64,000 nucleotides of DNA from Phytopseudomonas flavescens (GCF_900100535.1 NZ_FNDG01000009.1:124001-188000), one strand, 5' to 3'; shown: positions 47,649 to 57,808, counted from the stretch's first letter. Notes: generated by a model from the sequence alone, not told the origin. Made by a program: numbers and translations.

Positions 47649-49097
47649 TCAGCGCAGGGAGCGTTCGGCGGCCTGGATGGCGGCGAACTCTTCCTCCGGC
47701 GTGCCGGATACCAGGTGGTGACGGCTGTACAAGGCGAAGTAGGCGATGAACAGAGCGTAGATGATGGCCGCGCCGATCACGACCCGTGGGTCGACCAGGA
47801 AACCGGCGACCAATGCCACCGCTGCCAGCACCAACGCGACCGACGAGGTCAGCACGCCACCGGGGGTACGGTACGGGCGTGGCATGTCCGGGCGGCGCAC
47901 GCGCAGGGTGATATGTGCGGCCATCATCAGTACATAGGACAGCGTCGCGCCGAATACCGCCACCAGAATCAGCAGATCACCCTGGCCGCTCAGCGACAGA
48001 CCGAAGCCGATGATGCCCGGCACGATCAGCGCCATCACCGGGGCCTTGTTGCGGTTGGTCAGCGACAAGCCGCGGGGCAGGTAACCGGCGCGCGACAGGG
48101 CGAAGATCTGCCGCGAATAGGCGTAGATGATCGAGAAGAAGCTGGCGATCAGACCCGCAAGGCCTACCAGGTTGACGAACTGGCTCATCCAGGTGGAGCC
48201 GCCATAGACCTTGACCAGCGATTCCACCAGCGGGTTGCCCGAGGCGATCAGCGACTGAGCACCGGCGGCGCCGGGGCCGACCAGCAGGATCAGCCCGGCG
48301 AAGGCCAGCAGCACCAGCATCGCACCGATCAGGCCGCGGGGCAGGTCGCGCTTGGGGTCCTTGGTTTCTTCGGCAGCCAGCGGCACGCCTTCGACCGCCA
48401 GGAAGAACCAGATCGCGTAGGGCAGCGCCGCCCAGATGCCCAGGTAGCCGAATGGCAGGAAGGCACTGGCGCCAGTGGCTTCGGTAGCCGGAATATCGAA
48501 CAGATTGGCGACCTGAAAGTGCGGCACCATGGCCACGATGTACACGCCCAGCGCGATAGCCGCCACGGCGGTGATCGCGAACATCAGCTTCAGCGCCTCA
48601 CCGGCACCGAGGATGTGGATGCCGATGAACACCACGTAGAACACCAGGTAGATGATCCAGCCACCGACGCCGAACAGCGACTCGCAGTAGGCGCCGATGA
48701 AACAGGCGATGGCGGCGGGGGCGATGGCATACTCGATGAGGATCGCGGTACCGGTGAGGAAGCCGCCCCAAGGCCCGAAGGCGGTGCGGGTGAACCCATA
48801 GCCGCCGCCGGCGGTGGGAATCATCGACGACAGTTCGGCCAGCGAGAAGCACATGCACAGGTACATGGTCGCCATCAGCAGGGTGGCGATGAACATGCCG
48901 CCCCAGCCGCCCTGGGCCAGGCCGAAGTTCCAGCCGGCGTAGTCGCCGGAAATCACGTAGGCGACGCCGAGGCCGATCAGCAGGATCCAGCCGGCAGCGC
49001 CTTGCTTCAATTGCCGGCTGGCGAAGTACTCGGCGCCAACGGCTTCGGTTTCCACTCCGCCTGGCAGGGCGGTGGTGGTGTGCGTCTGTTTGGACAT
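47649..49097 (-). CDS. eat: Ethanolamine permease (APC family)
   Basis: This 482-residue APC transporter has about 12 membrane segments, starting LKQGAAGWILLIGLGVAYVISGDYAGWNFG, typical of Eat. It imports ethanolamine by proton exchange. It heads the eat-eutB-eutC operon with AGGAGTCCTGCCC before its ATG and is divergent from the AraC regulator. Confidence 0.93.
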   Translation of the reverse strand: MSKQTHTTTALPGGVETEAVGAEYFASRQLKQGAAGWILLIGLGVAYVISGDYAGWNFGLAQGGWGGMFIATLLMATMYLCMCFSLAELSSMIPTAGGGYGFTRTAFGPWGGFLTGTAILIEYAIAPAAIACFIGAYCESLFGVGGWIIYLVFYVVFIGIHILGAGEALKLMFAITAVAAIALGVYIVAMVPHFQVANLFDIPATEATGASAFLPFGYLGIWAALPYAIWFFLAVEGVPLAAEETKDPKRDLPRGLIGAMLVLLAFAGLILLVGPGAAGAQSLIASGNPLVESLVKVYGGSTWMSQFVNLVGLAGLIASFFSIIYAYSRQIFALSRAGYLPRGLSLTNRNKAPVMALIVPGIIGFGLSLSGQGDLLILVAVFGATLSYVLMMAAHITLRVRRPDMPRPYRTPGGVLTSSVALVLAAVALVAGFLVDPRVVIGAAIIYALFIAYFALYSRHHLVSGTPEEEFAAIQAAERSLR

Positions 49098-49565
49098 GGG
49101 CAGGACTCCTTTAAGGCCGCGCTGCCCGGCAGCACGGCGTCACGGTATGGGGCAATGGCAGGTCAGAAGCACCCCTGCGGGCGGGTGGTGCTGCGGGTCA
49201 GTGGCCCGGTGTCCAGGCTGAGCGGCTTGGCAGGGATCATGGGCATCACTCCGCAAACGGCGATTGTTGTAGTGATGAGCGCGCCATCATCATGAGCCGG
49301 TTTCATGGCCGCGACTTGACCCAGCGCGTGGACGGCTGTCGCCCAAGGTCAAGTTTTCCGTGCGCCACGGGCAGGTGTCGCGTGCGGTCAAACCGGGCTG
49401 CGTCGTTTCGGTGCAGGTGTTTCCATATGACTCGTTTTGGGGCAATGGGCGCGCATTGCCCCCCGCTTGCGGACGGAAAATCCTGTAATGACAAGCGCTT
49501 GGCTATGTCGCGGCGCCCGGCGTGGTTCTTGCTTCGTGAAACGAATTGTCACGAAGGAGCGCCGG
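49098..49565. other. Intergenic region between eat and the AraC regulator
   Basis: These 468 bp should contain the eat promoter and regulator sites, but I see no strong hexamer pair or clear inverted operator. It contains a possible 25-codon minus-strand reading frame (49163-49240). Confidence 0.5.
49163..49240 (-). CDS. Possible 25-residue leader peptide before eat
   Basis: An ATG at 49240 has GGAG eight bases upstream and is followed by 25 codons beginning MIPAKPLSLDTGPLTR and ending QGCF before a TGA. It lies on the eat strand, 66 bp before it. It may be a leader peptide or chance; no family is recognised. Confidence 0.3.
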   Translation of the reverse strand: MIPAKPLSLDTGPLTRSTTRPQGCF

Positions 49566-50648
49566 ATGACCTCCCTTATCGCCCCGCCGGCCACCCTGTC
49601 GATGATGGCCGGCTCACCAAGCAACGCTGGCGTGCTGGCGGCGGCCGCCAATGGTCTATGCGGTTTCATCGAGAAACACGGCGGTGACGCGGACCGCATC
49701 CTCGGCATGTCCGGCATCGACCCGGAGTGCCTGCGCCACCCGACCCTGAGCCTGGCCCTGCCCAATTACTGCCAGGTCCTGGAGGAGGCATCGCGCCAGT
49801 CCGGCTGCGACAACTTCGGCCTGTACTACGGCCAGCAGTTCAAGCCCCAGGCGCTCGGGCTGCTGGGCTACATCGGCCTGTGCTCGGCCACGCTCGAGCA
49901 GGCGCTGATCAATTTCGCCCAGGCGTTTCCGCTGCATCAGCGCGACAGCCTGATCCGCCTGGTGGACGAGGGCGACTGTTACCGTTTCGACTACCAGGTA
50001 CGCCATGGCGCCATCCTCTGTCGGCGCCAGGATGCCGAACTGACCCTGGGCATGGCTCTCAACCTGATCCGCCATGTGCTGGGCAGCCACTGGGCGCCGC
50101 GTGCGGTGCACTTCGAGCACCCGCGCCCGGAGCACTGGCACGAGCACTGCAAAGTCTTCGATGCGCCGGTGTATTTCGAGCGGCCATTCAACTCGCTGGT
50201 CATTCCCAAGCGCGGCCTGGATCGCGCCATGCCGCAGAACGACCCGGTACTGCTGCTGGTCATGCAGGACTCGCTCAGCCGCCTCAGCAACCAGAGCGCA
50301 TGCGGCCAGCGTGATCTGGCCGACGACGTGCGCGAACAGATCCGCCAGCAACTGCTGAGCGGTGAACCCGTGCTGGAACTCGTCGCCGAACAGCTGGCCA
50401 TGAGCAGTTGGTCACTGCAACGGCGCCTGCGCGACCAGGGCCTGACCTTTTCCGGCATGGTCGACAAACTGCGCTGCGAGCTGGCGATCCATTACCTGCG
50501 CCAGCACCAGTTGCCCATCTCCAACCTGGCACCGTTGCTCGGCTACTCGGAAGTCAGCGCCTTCTCCCGAGCGTTCCGCCGCTGGTTCGGCGTCAGCCCA
50601 CGGCAGTGGCGGCATGACAGCGATGGCGTCGGGGCGCGCGCGCACTGA
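49566..50648 (+). CDS. AraC family regulator, likely of the ethanolamine genes
   Basis: This 360-residue protein has an N-terminal arabinose-binding-type sensor domain (about 15-210) and two C-terminal HTHs (ELVAEQLAMSSWSLQRRLRDQG; ISNLAPLLGYSEVSAFSRAFRRWFGVSPRQWR). Start chosen at 49566 because GAAGGAGCGCCGG precedes it; longer frames lack this. Divergent position implies control of eat-eutBC, probably in response to ethanolamine. It is EutR-like in context only. Confidence 0.85.
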   Translation: MTSLIAPPATLSMMAGSPSNAGVLAAAANGLCGFIEKHGGDADRILGMSGIDPECLRHPTLSLALPNYCQVLEEASRQSGCDNFGLYYGQQFKPQALGLLGYIGLCSATLEQALINFAQAFPLHQRDSLIRLVDEGDCYRFDYQVRHGAILCRRQDAELTLGMALNLIRHVLGSHWAPRAVHFEHPRPEHWHEHCKVFDAPVYFERPFNSLVIPKRGLDRAMPQNDPVLLLVMQDSLSRLSNQSACGQRDLADDVREQIRQQLLSGEPVLELVAEQLAMSSWSLQRRLRDQGLTFSGMVDKLRCELAIHYLRQHQLPISNLAPLLGYSEVSAFSRAFRRWFGVSPRQWRHDSDGVGARAH

Positions 50649-50961
50649 GCGACCTGGCTGCGTGTGGCCCTTCAACTGCCATTGTGCATAAGAGCTGGCT
50701 TGGTTGTGGCCGCCAGTGGCCAGAAGGCCAGTACGCAAGCCCCTCTATGTTATCCATTACAAGCGGTGCATCTAAACTGGCTCACGCCTAGGGCTGAGAA
50801 AAGAAGCCCTCGTCCCCTCAAGTCTGAAACTCGACAGGTTAAATGTCGGCAGCGAGTCTTGACTGAGGTGCACGGTTCGGTCGACTTTGCATAGGGTTGC
50901 TGATCGCTTTTTCGAGCGGTCGGTATCAACGCCCTTATCTCGTCTCGCATGGAGCCTGCGT
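50649..50961. other. Gene-free stretch before the DUF1349 gene
   Basis: These 313 bp show no supported gene or strong terminator. GGAGCCTGCGT before 50962 is the ribosome-binding site of the next gene. Base composition falls here relative to the eut genes, marking the accessory region. Confidence 0.5.
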
Positions 50962-51546
50962 ATGAATATCGATTTTAGACGCGGCGAATGGCTGAATCGT
51001 CCCGCCACCTCAGCGGTTTCGGAACACAGCCTGACGATGACAACCGATCCAAAAACGGATTTCTGGCGCGAGACCCATTATGGCTTTACCCGCGACACGG
51101 GGCACTTTTTAGGCATTGCCAGCGCAGACGGTTTCACGGCGACAATCCGCATCCAGGGCGAATTCCGCTCCTTGTACGACCAGGCAGGGCTGATGGTGCG
51201 TCTCGACGAGAAGCGTTGGGTAAAGACCGGGGTGGAGTACACCGACGGGGAAGCGTTTCTAAGCACCGTCGTCACCGATGGGAAATCGGATTGGTCGGTC
51301 TCACAGCCCTTCAAGGCGTTGGAAGACTTCTATATCCGCGTCACCCTTTCAAATGGCGCGATGCGTATCCAGGCGTCCCGCGACGGCAGCTTCTGGCCAC
51401 TGCTGCGGCTGGCCCCATTCCCGGTTGCCGATACCTACCAGGTTGGCCCCACGGCCTGTACCCCGAAACGAAGCGGGCTTGTCATCCGCTTCTCGGAATT
51501 TGCAATTGACCCGGCTATCACCAAAGACCTTCATGACCTGACGTGA
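50962..51546 (+). CDS. DUF1349 (concanavalin-like) protein
   Basis: This 194-residue beta-rich protein has the DUF1349 jelly-roll pattern: FWRETHYGFTRDTGHFLGI, EFRSLYDQAGLMVRLDEKRWVKTGVEYTDG, GSFWPLLRLAPF. The fold is lectin- or glycosidase-like; the substrate is unknown. No signal peptide is seen. Neighbours are unrelated accessory genes. Confidence 0.82.
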   Translation: MNIDFRRGEWLNRPATSAVSEHSLTMTTDPKTDFWRETHYGFTRDTGHFLGIASADGFTATIRIQGEFRSLYDQAGLMVRLDEKRWVKTGVEYTDGEAFLSTVVTDGKSDWSVSQPFKALEDFYIRVTLSNGAMRIQASRDGSFWPLLRLAPFPVADTYQVGPTACTPKRSGLVIRFSEFAIDPAITKDLHDLT

Positions 51547-51810
51547 TGGTGCGATGGCTCGGTGTGGATACCACGACCGTTATGCACATAGAAGGGGGAA
51601 AGATTAATCTATTGGGATCACTGTCCGCTCCTAGCTGGTAGCTGCCTATAGCCAACGTTCGCTGCCGGCCAGAAGCCGACATATGAAGAGCATCAGTGTG
51701 AGCTGCCAGACTTGGCGCTCCAGCGCGGCGGGCAATGTCATGGGCCACGGTTTACAGTGAGGCGTCTCGGGGCCGGAGACGCCATGCGGTGTCCAGATTG
51801 CCACAGTCTT

Positions 51811-53031
51811 TCAGAGGCGGTACAGACTGCCGAAGTCAGCGCCATCCATCGGCGTGCTGTCCGTGCAGCCCGTCATCGGCAAACCCTGTGACCATCCTGT
51901 CGCCAAGGCCTGCACGTCACGCAAGGGATCGGACGCCTTGGCGCGTTCATTGCGAATGCGGCAGGTTTCAGGATCAGTGGCAAACAGACCTCGAGCGAAG
52001 ACTCGACCCTGCTCGGCCAGCTTGGCGGTCTTCGGCCCGCGGATCTCCGCGAAGCGCTGCAAGGCTTCATCAAGGCCGTTCGTTCCTTCCAGGCATCTAG
52101 CAAGGTGCCAAGCGTCTTCCAACGCCTGACAAGCGCCCTGGCCCGATGTCGGCAACGGCGCGTGCGCCGCATCTCCCACAAGCAGCACATTAGCCCGGCT
52201 CCACGCGTGCAGCGGCTCCAAGTCGTGCACGGCAATCATTCGGATGGCGTGCGTCGGCGTCGCCTGGATGATACGGGCGATAGGCTCCGGCCATCCCGCG
52301 AACAGATCCTCGATCTCCTTGCGCATATCGGCTGCGGGCGTCGGCCCTGACAATGGCCGCGCCTGCGCCGCTGCCCAGTAGACCAACTCCGGCCGGACCG
52401 GCACGCAACCGAAGCGATTGCCCGAACCCCAATAGTCCTGAATCGCTATATCGCTCACCAACGCACTTTCCCCCTGCGCCACACCTATCCAGTTCACAAA
52501 TCCCTGATAAACCGGCGTGTTATCCCCCGCAACGAACTCGCGTGCCACCGACCCCATACGGCCATCGGCGCCGATAAGCAGATCTGGACGGATACTCACC
52601 CCGTTCTGGAAGCGCGCCACCGCTTTGCCATTAGCCTCCAGATCTATCCCCACCGCCCGATGCCCGAACTCCACCGGGATTCCGCTCTGTGCCGCATGCT
52701 TCAGCAGCACGGCCTGCAAGTCCCTCCGCAAAATGGTATGAGTCGGATATCCCATTGTCTCGTCCAGCAGCGCGATATCTATGCCCCCCAACGAATTGCC
52801 CGCAGCGTCCTGGCGGCGCACTACCACTGGCCGGCCACCCGCTGCCGCGATGTCTTGGAGGAGGTCCAGTTCCTCCAGCACAAAGCCAGCGTTGGGCCAA
52901 AGCGTCACGCCAGCCCCCATGGTCGCTGGCCCCGCCCGGCGCTCATATACCCGGGGACTGTGTCCCCGCTTGCGCAAGGCAAGCGCCACGCTCAACCCCG
53001 CAATTCCGCCGCCAAGTATTCCGATTTCCAC
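51811..53031 (-). CDS. FAD-dependent aromatic-type monooxygenase
   Basis: This 406-residue flavoprotein hydroxylase has the N-terminal FAD fingerprint IGILGGGIAGLSVALALRKRG, the DG motif LIGADGRMGSVARE and the GD motif LLVGDAAHAPLPTSGQGACQALEDAW. Such enzymes use NAD(P)H and O2 on aromatic acids. The GTG at 53031 is preceded by AGGAGATCCAGC; the upstream ATGs would add 15 residues. Divergent from a LysR regulator, the usual arrangement for a catabolic monooxygenase. Substrate unknown. Confidence 0.85.
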   Translation of the reverse strand: MEIGILGGGIAGLSVALALRKRGHSPRVYERRAGPATMGAGVTLWPNAGFVLEELDLLQDIAAAGGRPVVVRRQDAAGNSLGGIDIALLDETMGYPTHTILRRDLQAVLLKHAAQSGIPVEFGHRAVGIDLEANGKAVARFQNGVSIRPDLLIGADGRMGSVAREFVAGDNTPVYQGFVNWIGVAQGESALVSDIAIQDYWGSGNRFGCVPVRPELVYWAAAQARPLSGPTPAADMRKEIEDLFAGWPEPIARIIQATPTHAIRMIAVHDLEPLHAWSRANVLLVGDAAHAPLPTSGQGACQALEDAWHLARCLEGTNGLDEALQRFAEIRGPKTAKLAEQGRVFARGLFATDPETCRIRNERAKASDPLRDVQALATGWSQGLPMTGCTDSTPMDGADFGSLYRL

Positions 53032-53166
53032 GCTGGATCTCCTATTCAATCCGCCCCAACGCGCCATCGGCGACAACCCATCGGACGAGACAGCATCTTA
53101 GATTCCGTCAATGGGGAGAACTATTATGTAAAAATGGGCGACTTTAATACCTTAATCGGGATAATC

Positions 53167-54084
53167 ATGCGCAATGCCCTCGACCTGAACACCGTCCGTG
53201 TATACGTGGCGGTCGTCGATGCACAAAGCTTTGCCGGCGCGGCGCGCCTGCTGTCCCTGCCATCCTCTAACGTCAGCCGCCACGTCGCCTCGCTGGAACG
53301 CAGATTGGGCGTTCGCTTGCTGGAGCGAAGTACTCGCCACCTGCGCATGACTGAAGCCGGCAGACTTCTCTACGAACGTGCAAAACCTTTGCTCGACTCC
53401 TTGCTCTCCACTGAGGAAGAACTTGGCGCGGTGCAGCATGAACTGCGGGGGCCCTTAAGGATGTGCATGCCAGGCGAAGCGCCAAGGCTACTGGCCCCTA
53501 TCCTGGCCGAATTCTGTAGCCTCCATCCCGGCGTCGAATTGGAGTGCGACACACGCCTGACCGGTTTAGAAGCGCTCCGGGAAGACGTGGACCTCTCCAT
53601 CGTCTTCCATCGTGGGCGCCAGGATGACAGCACCATCATCACCCGCGAACTCGCTACGCTACCCAGCATTGTGGTCGCGGCTCCCGCTCTGTTAGCCAAA
53701 ACGGGAACTCCGCGACAAGTGCGCGAACTAGAGTCCTTGCCGTGCATTACTACACTGAGCGCATTGAAGGGCCAGCCCTGGCTGTTTCTCGACGGCACAG
53801 GCGAAATCGTGAAGGTGTCTGTGCGTAGTCGCTATCGTGTCAACAGCGGAGAGCTTGCGTTGGCGGGCGCGCGGCAAGGCATCGGTTTCGCGATAGTGGC
53901 AGCCTATCCATGCCAGGAAGATCTTGCCGCGGGCCGATTGCGGGAAGTGTCGCTGGACCTTCGCGCTGCGCCGCTGCAATTGCTTGGCGCGTACAGCCAC
54001 CGCCATTCCGTGACCGCGCGGGTTCGGGCGTTGCTGGAATTTATACAGCTGCGGTTGGAACGAGTTGGGAGCGGCTCAAGATGA
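53167..54084 (+). CDS. LysR family transcriptional regulator
   Basis: This 305-residue LysR protein has an HTH at about 5-62 (FAGAARLLSLPSSNVSRHVASLERRLGVRLLERSTRHLRMT) and a periplasmic-binding-type effector domain (about 90-295). Start at MRNALDLNTVRVYV; an ATG 33 bp upstream is possible. Divergent from the FAD monooxygenase across 135 bp, so it probably controls that gene in response to its substrate. Confidence 0.87.
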   Translation: MRNALDLNTVRVYVAVVDAQSFAGAARLLSLPSSNVSRHVASLERRLGVRLLERSTRHLRMTEAGRLLYERAKPLLDSLLSTEEELGAVQHELRGPLRMCMPGEAPRLLAPILAEFCSLHPGVELECDTRLTGLEALREDVDLSIVFHRGRQDDSTIITRELATLPSIVVAAPALLAKTGTPRQVRELESLPCITTLSALKGQPWLFLDGTGEIVKVSVRSRYRVNSGELALAGARQGIGFAIVAAYPCQEDLAAGRLREVSLDLRAAPLQLLGAYSHRHSVTARVRALLEFIQLRLERVGSGSR

Positions 54085-54226
54085 AAGTCGTAATGAGGGC
54101 AGCGTCCGAACGGCCGAGGTCCTACCCCGGGTCGTTTTCTGCCTTTCCTGTATGACTGCAATTGGCCGTCAACGGACGTAGTCGAAAGTCCGCTTCTGGC
54201 CGATAGCTGTCTCACAGGAGGAGCCA

Positions 54227-55300
54227 CTACGCTTGGAAGAATCTATCGGGCCGGCATGGGTAAAGGAAACTTGATGCCATGCCATCAATAATTTCCTCGC
54301 TGGCAAGGCGCCCGACTACCGCGGCCAAAGTAATTCCAGGGTGCATTGCGCAAACATAGACGCCGACCATTTGAGGTAGATAACCGATAATAGGGATACC
54401 ATCGGCTGGTATGGGCCTGAGTCCGACACAAGCCCGTTCCGGAACTATTGAAACAACCCCATGGAGTTCGTTCCGGATTGTCTTGGCAGTTCGAAGTGCT
54501 ATTGCTAACGGCTGATTATCCATGGCTTCGTCCAGGTAATCTTCTGCCGCCAGCAACGCGCCATCCGAGCTTTGCCTCACTTCCATTTCTGGACTGGAGA
54601 TCAGTGTGTGCACGAGGTCGGGTTGTGACTTGTAGCGGATGAAAATGGCAGGCGAGGCCTTTATTGGTAGCGTCACCTCAAGCATGTCTGTCAGCTTCGT
54701 AATACCTGTCCCGGCTGCCAATACGACTATATCGGCGTCAATGCTGCCTATTGTTGTTTCAACCCCGGACACCTTTGCATTCTGGGTTATAAAACCGAGC
54801 ACTCGCGTCTGAGTGAGAATCTTCGCCCCATATGCCTCGGCACCCGTGATTAACGCATGCGTAACTGCCACTGCGTCGAGTGCCCCTTCTTCCGCTACAA
54901 ATAAGGCAGACTCAGGAGGATTCTTAAGATTTGGCTCAAGGTCGAGAATCTTCGATCGAGAGACCAAGTTTTCCGATGCCTGCTTACCCGAAGCCGACAG
55001 CGTCGCATTCGACATCTCGCTGTATGACAAGGCGCCTGTCCATCGTATCTCCAGACCAGGCAGCTGCGTTTCGAGTCGGCGGTAATCTTTGATCGCAGAA
55101 CCGCGCAGGCGCGCAATTGGGTCAGGTTCGGGGGGTGTGGTATTGATCCAAGCGAATGAACTTCCTGTCACTCCCGACGCTATGCTTTCCGCCTCGACCA
55201 AGGTGACATTCGCACCTTTACCAGCCAGGTGATACGCAAGTGACGCGCCTACGATGCCTGCACCAATGACAACGACTCGTTTGCCCTGAGCATTTCCCAA
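54227..55300 (-). CDS. D-amino-acid/glycine-oxidase-like FAD enzyme (DAO family)
   Basis: This protein of about 357 residues has the FAD motif RVVVIGAGIVGASLAYHLAGKGANVTLVE and the C-terminal DAO signature VGLRPIPADGIPIIGYLPQM plus MHPGITLAAVVGRLA. It would oxidise an amine or amino acid. The start is a TTG six bases after GGAGG; another TTG two codons earlier touches the GGAGG. Codon use is less GC-biased than that of neighbours, suggesting recent transfer. Confidence 0.8.
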   Translation of the reverse strand: MGNAQGKRVVVIGAGIVGASLAYHLAGKGANVTLVEAESIASGVTGSSFAWINTTPPEPDPIARLRGSAIKDYRRLETQLPGLEIRWTGALSYSEMSNATLSASGKQASENLVSRSKILDLEPNLKNPPESALFVAEEGALDAVAVTHALITGAEAYGAKILTQTRVLGFITQNAKVSGVETTIGSIDADIVVLAAGTGITKLTDMLEVTLPIKASPAIFIRYKSQPDLVHTLISSPEMEVRQSSDGALLAAEDYLDEAMDNQPLAIALRTAKTIRNELHGVVSIVPERACVGLRPIPADGIPIIGYLPQMVGVYVCAMHPGITLAAVVGRLASEEIIDGMASSFLYPCRPDRFFQA

Positions 55301-55434
55301 TATCAACCTCCGTTTTGTCGACGTGCCGATGGCACAACAGCTGGATGCTTTTCAGATGTCCGCTATTTGGCCGATTGCAGCCGTCAGAAAAGATGAGCCG
55401 GGTTGACAATCATTTTGCTTGCGCGCGTCTCAAA

Positions 55435-56205
55435 TCACCAGACAATCGGCTTATTGTCCCAAGCCCAGAAGCTCCCGCTGTCGTCCGCTCCATGGGCGCC
55501 TATCATCTCGATGATGCGATCCGCCGAGAACGCCGGCTCGAACAGTTGCCCTTCGGGCACCTTCGCCTGGAATGGCTCAGACAGCTGCGTGTCTGTCGTG
55601 CCGGGGTGTATCGCCAGGACGGTTGAGGCCGGGTTCAGGCGTTTCAGTTCGATGCTGGCCGTATGCAGCAGCTGGTTGAGCGCCGCTTTGCTGGCCCGGT
55701 AGCTGTACCAGCCGCCCAGGCGGTTATCGCCAATGGAGCCGACCCTTGCGGAGAGCGCTGCGAAGGTCGCGGGCTGTTTGCGCAGTAACGGGAGCAGATG
55801 CTTGAGCAGCAGGATCGGCGCGAGGGTATTGGTCGCGAAGCTCGCCTGCAGGCTTGCCAGGGTCAGTTGCGACAGACTCTTTTCCGCCTTTGCACCGTCC
55901 TGGTGAAGGATGCCCAGGGTGCTGATGACGAGGTGCAGGTGGTCGCATTCTCCACGCACTTCACTTACCAGTGCTTCGAGGGATTGCTCATTGCGCCCGT
56001 CGCAGTCGACCCGCTTCAGGCGTTTGCCGTATTGCGCGGCCAGTTTGGCCAGCTCGGCAGAGGTGCTGGCTTGCCGGGCCACGGCCCATAGCTGGGTCAC
56101 ATCATCGCGAGCCAGCAATGCGGTGCACAGGGCCAGGCCGATACCTCGGCTGGCGCCGGCTATGAGTACGCGCGCATCACTGTCCAGTTCGGGTATCAAA
56201 CGCAT
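55435..56205 (-). CDS. SDR family oxidoreductase (C-factor type)
   Basis: This 256-residue short-chain dehydrogenase has the NAD(P) motif IAGASRGIGLALC, Ser in ALSARVGSIGD and YSYRASKAAL as the YxxxK pair. It resembles CsgA-like SDRs with unknown substrate. It lies before the glutaredoxin on the same strand. Confidence 0.85.
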   Translation of the reverse strand: MRLIPELDSDARVLIAGASRGIGLALCTALLARDDVTQLWAVARQASTSAELAKLAAQYGKRLKRVDCDGRNEQSLEALVSEVRGECDHLHLVISTLGILHQDGAKAEKSLSQLTLASLQASFATNTLAPILLLKHLLPLLRKQPATFAALSARVGSIGDNRLGGWYSYRASKAALNQLLHTASIELKRLNPASTVLAIHPGTTDTQLSEPFQAKVPEGQLFEPAFSADRIIEMIGAHGADDSGSFWAWDNKPIVW

Positions 56206-56339
56206 GACGCACCTTGAGAGGCATGGCCTAAGTGCCTGTTATGACTGCAGGGCAGGGGATGACGTTCAGGTGGGCGGCGCAGCACTTCGCGGTAACCACC
56301 TGCGGCCTGATCGCAAGCCGCGAAAGCTGCCCGGGTGGC

Positions 56340-56663
56340 TCAATAAGCCGCCAGAATCCCCTGCGGGTTGTAGCCGTGGATCACCGTGCCGTTGACCTTG
56401 AGCACTGGCACGCCGCGGCCGCCAAGGGCTTCGTAGGCGCGACGGGCTTCGGGGGATTTTTCGATGTCCAGTTCGGTGTAGGCGATACCGCGTTCACCGA
56501 GGAATTCGCGGGTCTTGGCACAGTAGCCGCACCAGCTGGTGGCGTAGAGGATGACGTCACCCTGGCCGGCCACCTGCTGCGGCTTGCCCAGCAGCATCGG
56601 CTCGAGGCGATCCCAGTGTTGCCAGGCGGCGAGCACCGCGAGAATCAGCAAAATCCGTTTCAT
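56340..56663 (-). CDS. Glutaredoxin-domain protein with N-terminal anchor
   Basis: This 107-residue protein has an N-terminal hydrophobic stretch (RILLILAVLAAWQHW) and a glutaredoxin domain with CGYC (ATSWCGYCAKTREFLGE) and cis-Pro GVPVL. It is probably membrane-tethered and handles dithiol exchange or glutathionylation. It lies 37 bp after the YejK gene. Confidence 0.87.
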   Translation of the reverse strand: MKRILLILAVLAAWQHWDRLEPMLLGKPQQVAGQGDVILYATSWCGYCAKTREFLGERGIAYTELDIEKSPEARRAYEALGGRGVPVLKVNGTVIHGYNPQGILAAY

Positions 56664-56700
56664 GAGGGGCGTCTCGGCAGGGTGGCCCTAGCGTTATCGC

Positions 56701-57708
56701 TCAATCCTTGCGGCGTTTCAACTGGTCGGTCAGCTGGGTCGGCAGGTTGCGAATGGTCAGGGTGCCCGAGGCCTCGTCGTAGTCGATCTTCGAGCCCAGC
56801 AGGTGGGCCTCGAAGCTGATCGACAGGCCTTCGGCGCGGCCGGTGAAGCGGCGGAACTGGCTCAGCGTGCGCTTGTCGGCAGGGATCTCCGGCGACAGGC
56901 CGTAGTCCTTGTTGCGGATATGCTCGTAGAACGCTTTGGGCCGCTCTTCGTCGATCAGCCCGGAGAGTTCTTCCAGGGTCATCGGCTCGCCCATCTTGGC
57001 CTGGCTGGTGGCGTAGTCGACCAGGGTGTCGGTCTTGGCCCGTGCCTGCTCTTCGGGCAGGTCTTCGCTCTCGACGAAGTCGCTGAAGGCCTTGAGCAGG
57101 GTGCGTGTCTCGCTGGGCGAGTCGACGCCTTCCTGGCAGCCGATGAAGTCGCGGAAGTACTCCGAGACCTTCTTGCCGTTCTTGCCTTTGATGAAGGAGA
57201 TGTACTGCTTCGACTGCTTGTTGTTGCGCCACTCGCTGATGTTGATTCGCGCCGCCAGGTGCAGCTGGCCCAGATCCAGGTGCTTGGCCGGGGTCACGTC
57301 CAGGGCGTCGTTCACGGCGACACCTTCGCTGTGGTGCAGCAGGGCGATGGCCAGGTAGTCGGTCATGCCTTGCTGATAATGGGCGAACAGTACGTGACCA
57401 CCGGTGGACAGGTTGGACTCTTCCATCAGCTTCTGCAGATGCTCCACGGCCTGACGGCTGAACGGCGCAAATTCCTGGCCTTCATCGAGGTAGGTTTTCA
57501 ACCAGCCACTGAAGGGGTAGGCGCCGGATTCCTCATGAAAGAAGCCCCAGGCTTTGCCCTGTTTGGCGTTATAGCTCTCGTTGAGGTCGGCGAGCATGTT
57601 CTCGATGGCCTTGGAGGCGCCCAGTTCGCTGTCGCGGGCGTGCAGCACGGCAGGGCTGCCGTCGGGTTTCTTGTCGATCAGGTGGACGATACAGTGGCGG
57701 ATCGGCAT
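56701..57708 (-). CDS. yejK: Nucleoid-associated protein YejK/NdpA
   Basis: This 335-residue protein matches the NA37/YejK family: start [45 protein letters not shown] and [18 protein letters not shown]. It binds DNA and is found in the nucleoid. The ATG at 57708 is chosen because the first 38 residues of the longer frame are not family-like. Confidence 0.92.
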   Translation of the reverse strand: MPIRHCIVHLIDKKPDGSPAVLHARDSELGASKAIENMLADLNESYNAKQGKAWGFFHEESGAYPFSGWLKTYLDEGQEFAPFSRQAVEHLQKLMEESNLSTGGHVLFAHYQQGMTDYLAIALLHHSEGVAVNDALDVTPAKHLDLGQLHLAARINISEWRNNKQSKQYISFIKGKNGKKVSEYFRDFIGCQEGVDSPSETRTLLKAFSDFVESEDLPEEQARAKTDTLVDYATSQAKMGEPMTLEELSGLIDEERPKAFYEHIRNKDYGLSPEIPADKRTLSQFRRFTGRAEGLSISFEAHLLGSKIDYDEASGTLTIRNLPTQLTDQLKRRKD

Positions 57709-57732
57709 GGGAAATCTCTTCGGGCGTGACGC

Positions 57733-57754
57733 AAAAGGGCCGCTGAAAGCGGCC
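57733..57754 (-). terminator. Terminator of the YjeH-like gene
   Basis: On the minus strand GGCCGCT-TTC-AGCGGCC is followed by CTTTTGC, about 55 bp after the permease stop. Confidence 0.6.
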
Positions 57755-57808
57755 AGGGCTGTGAGAGAGTCTACCCGACTGTTGGCGGTTTGGTCGCCGG
57801 TCGCTCGG

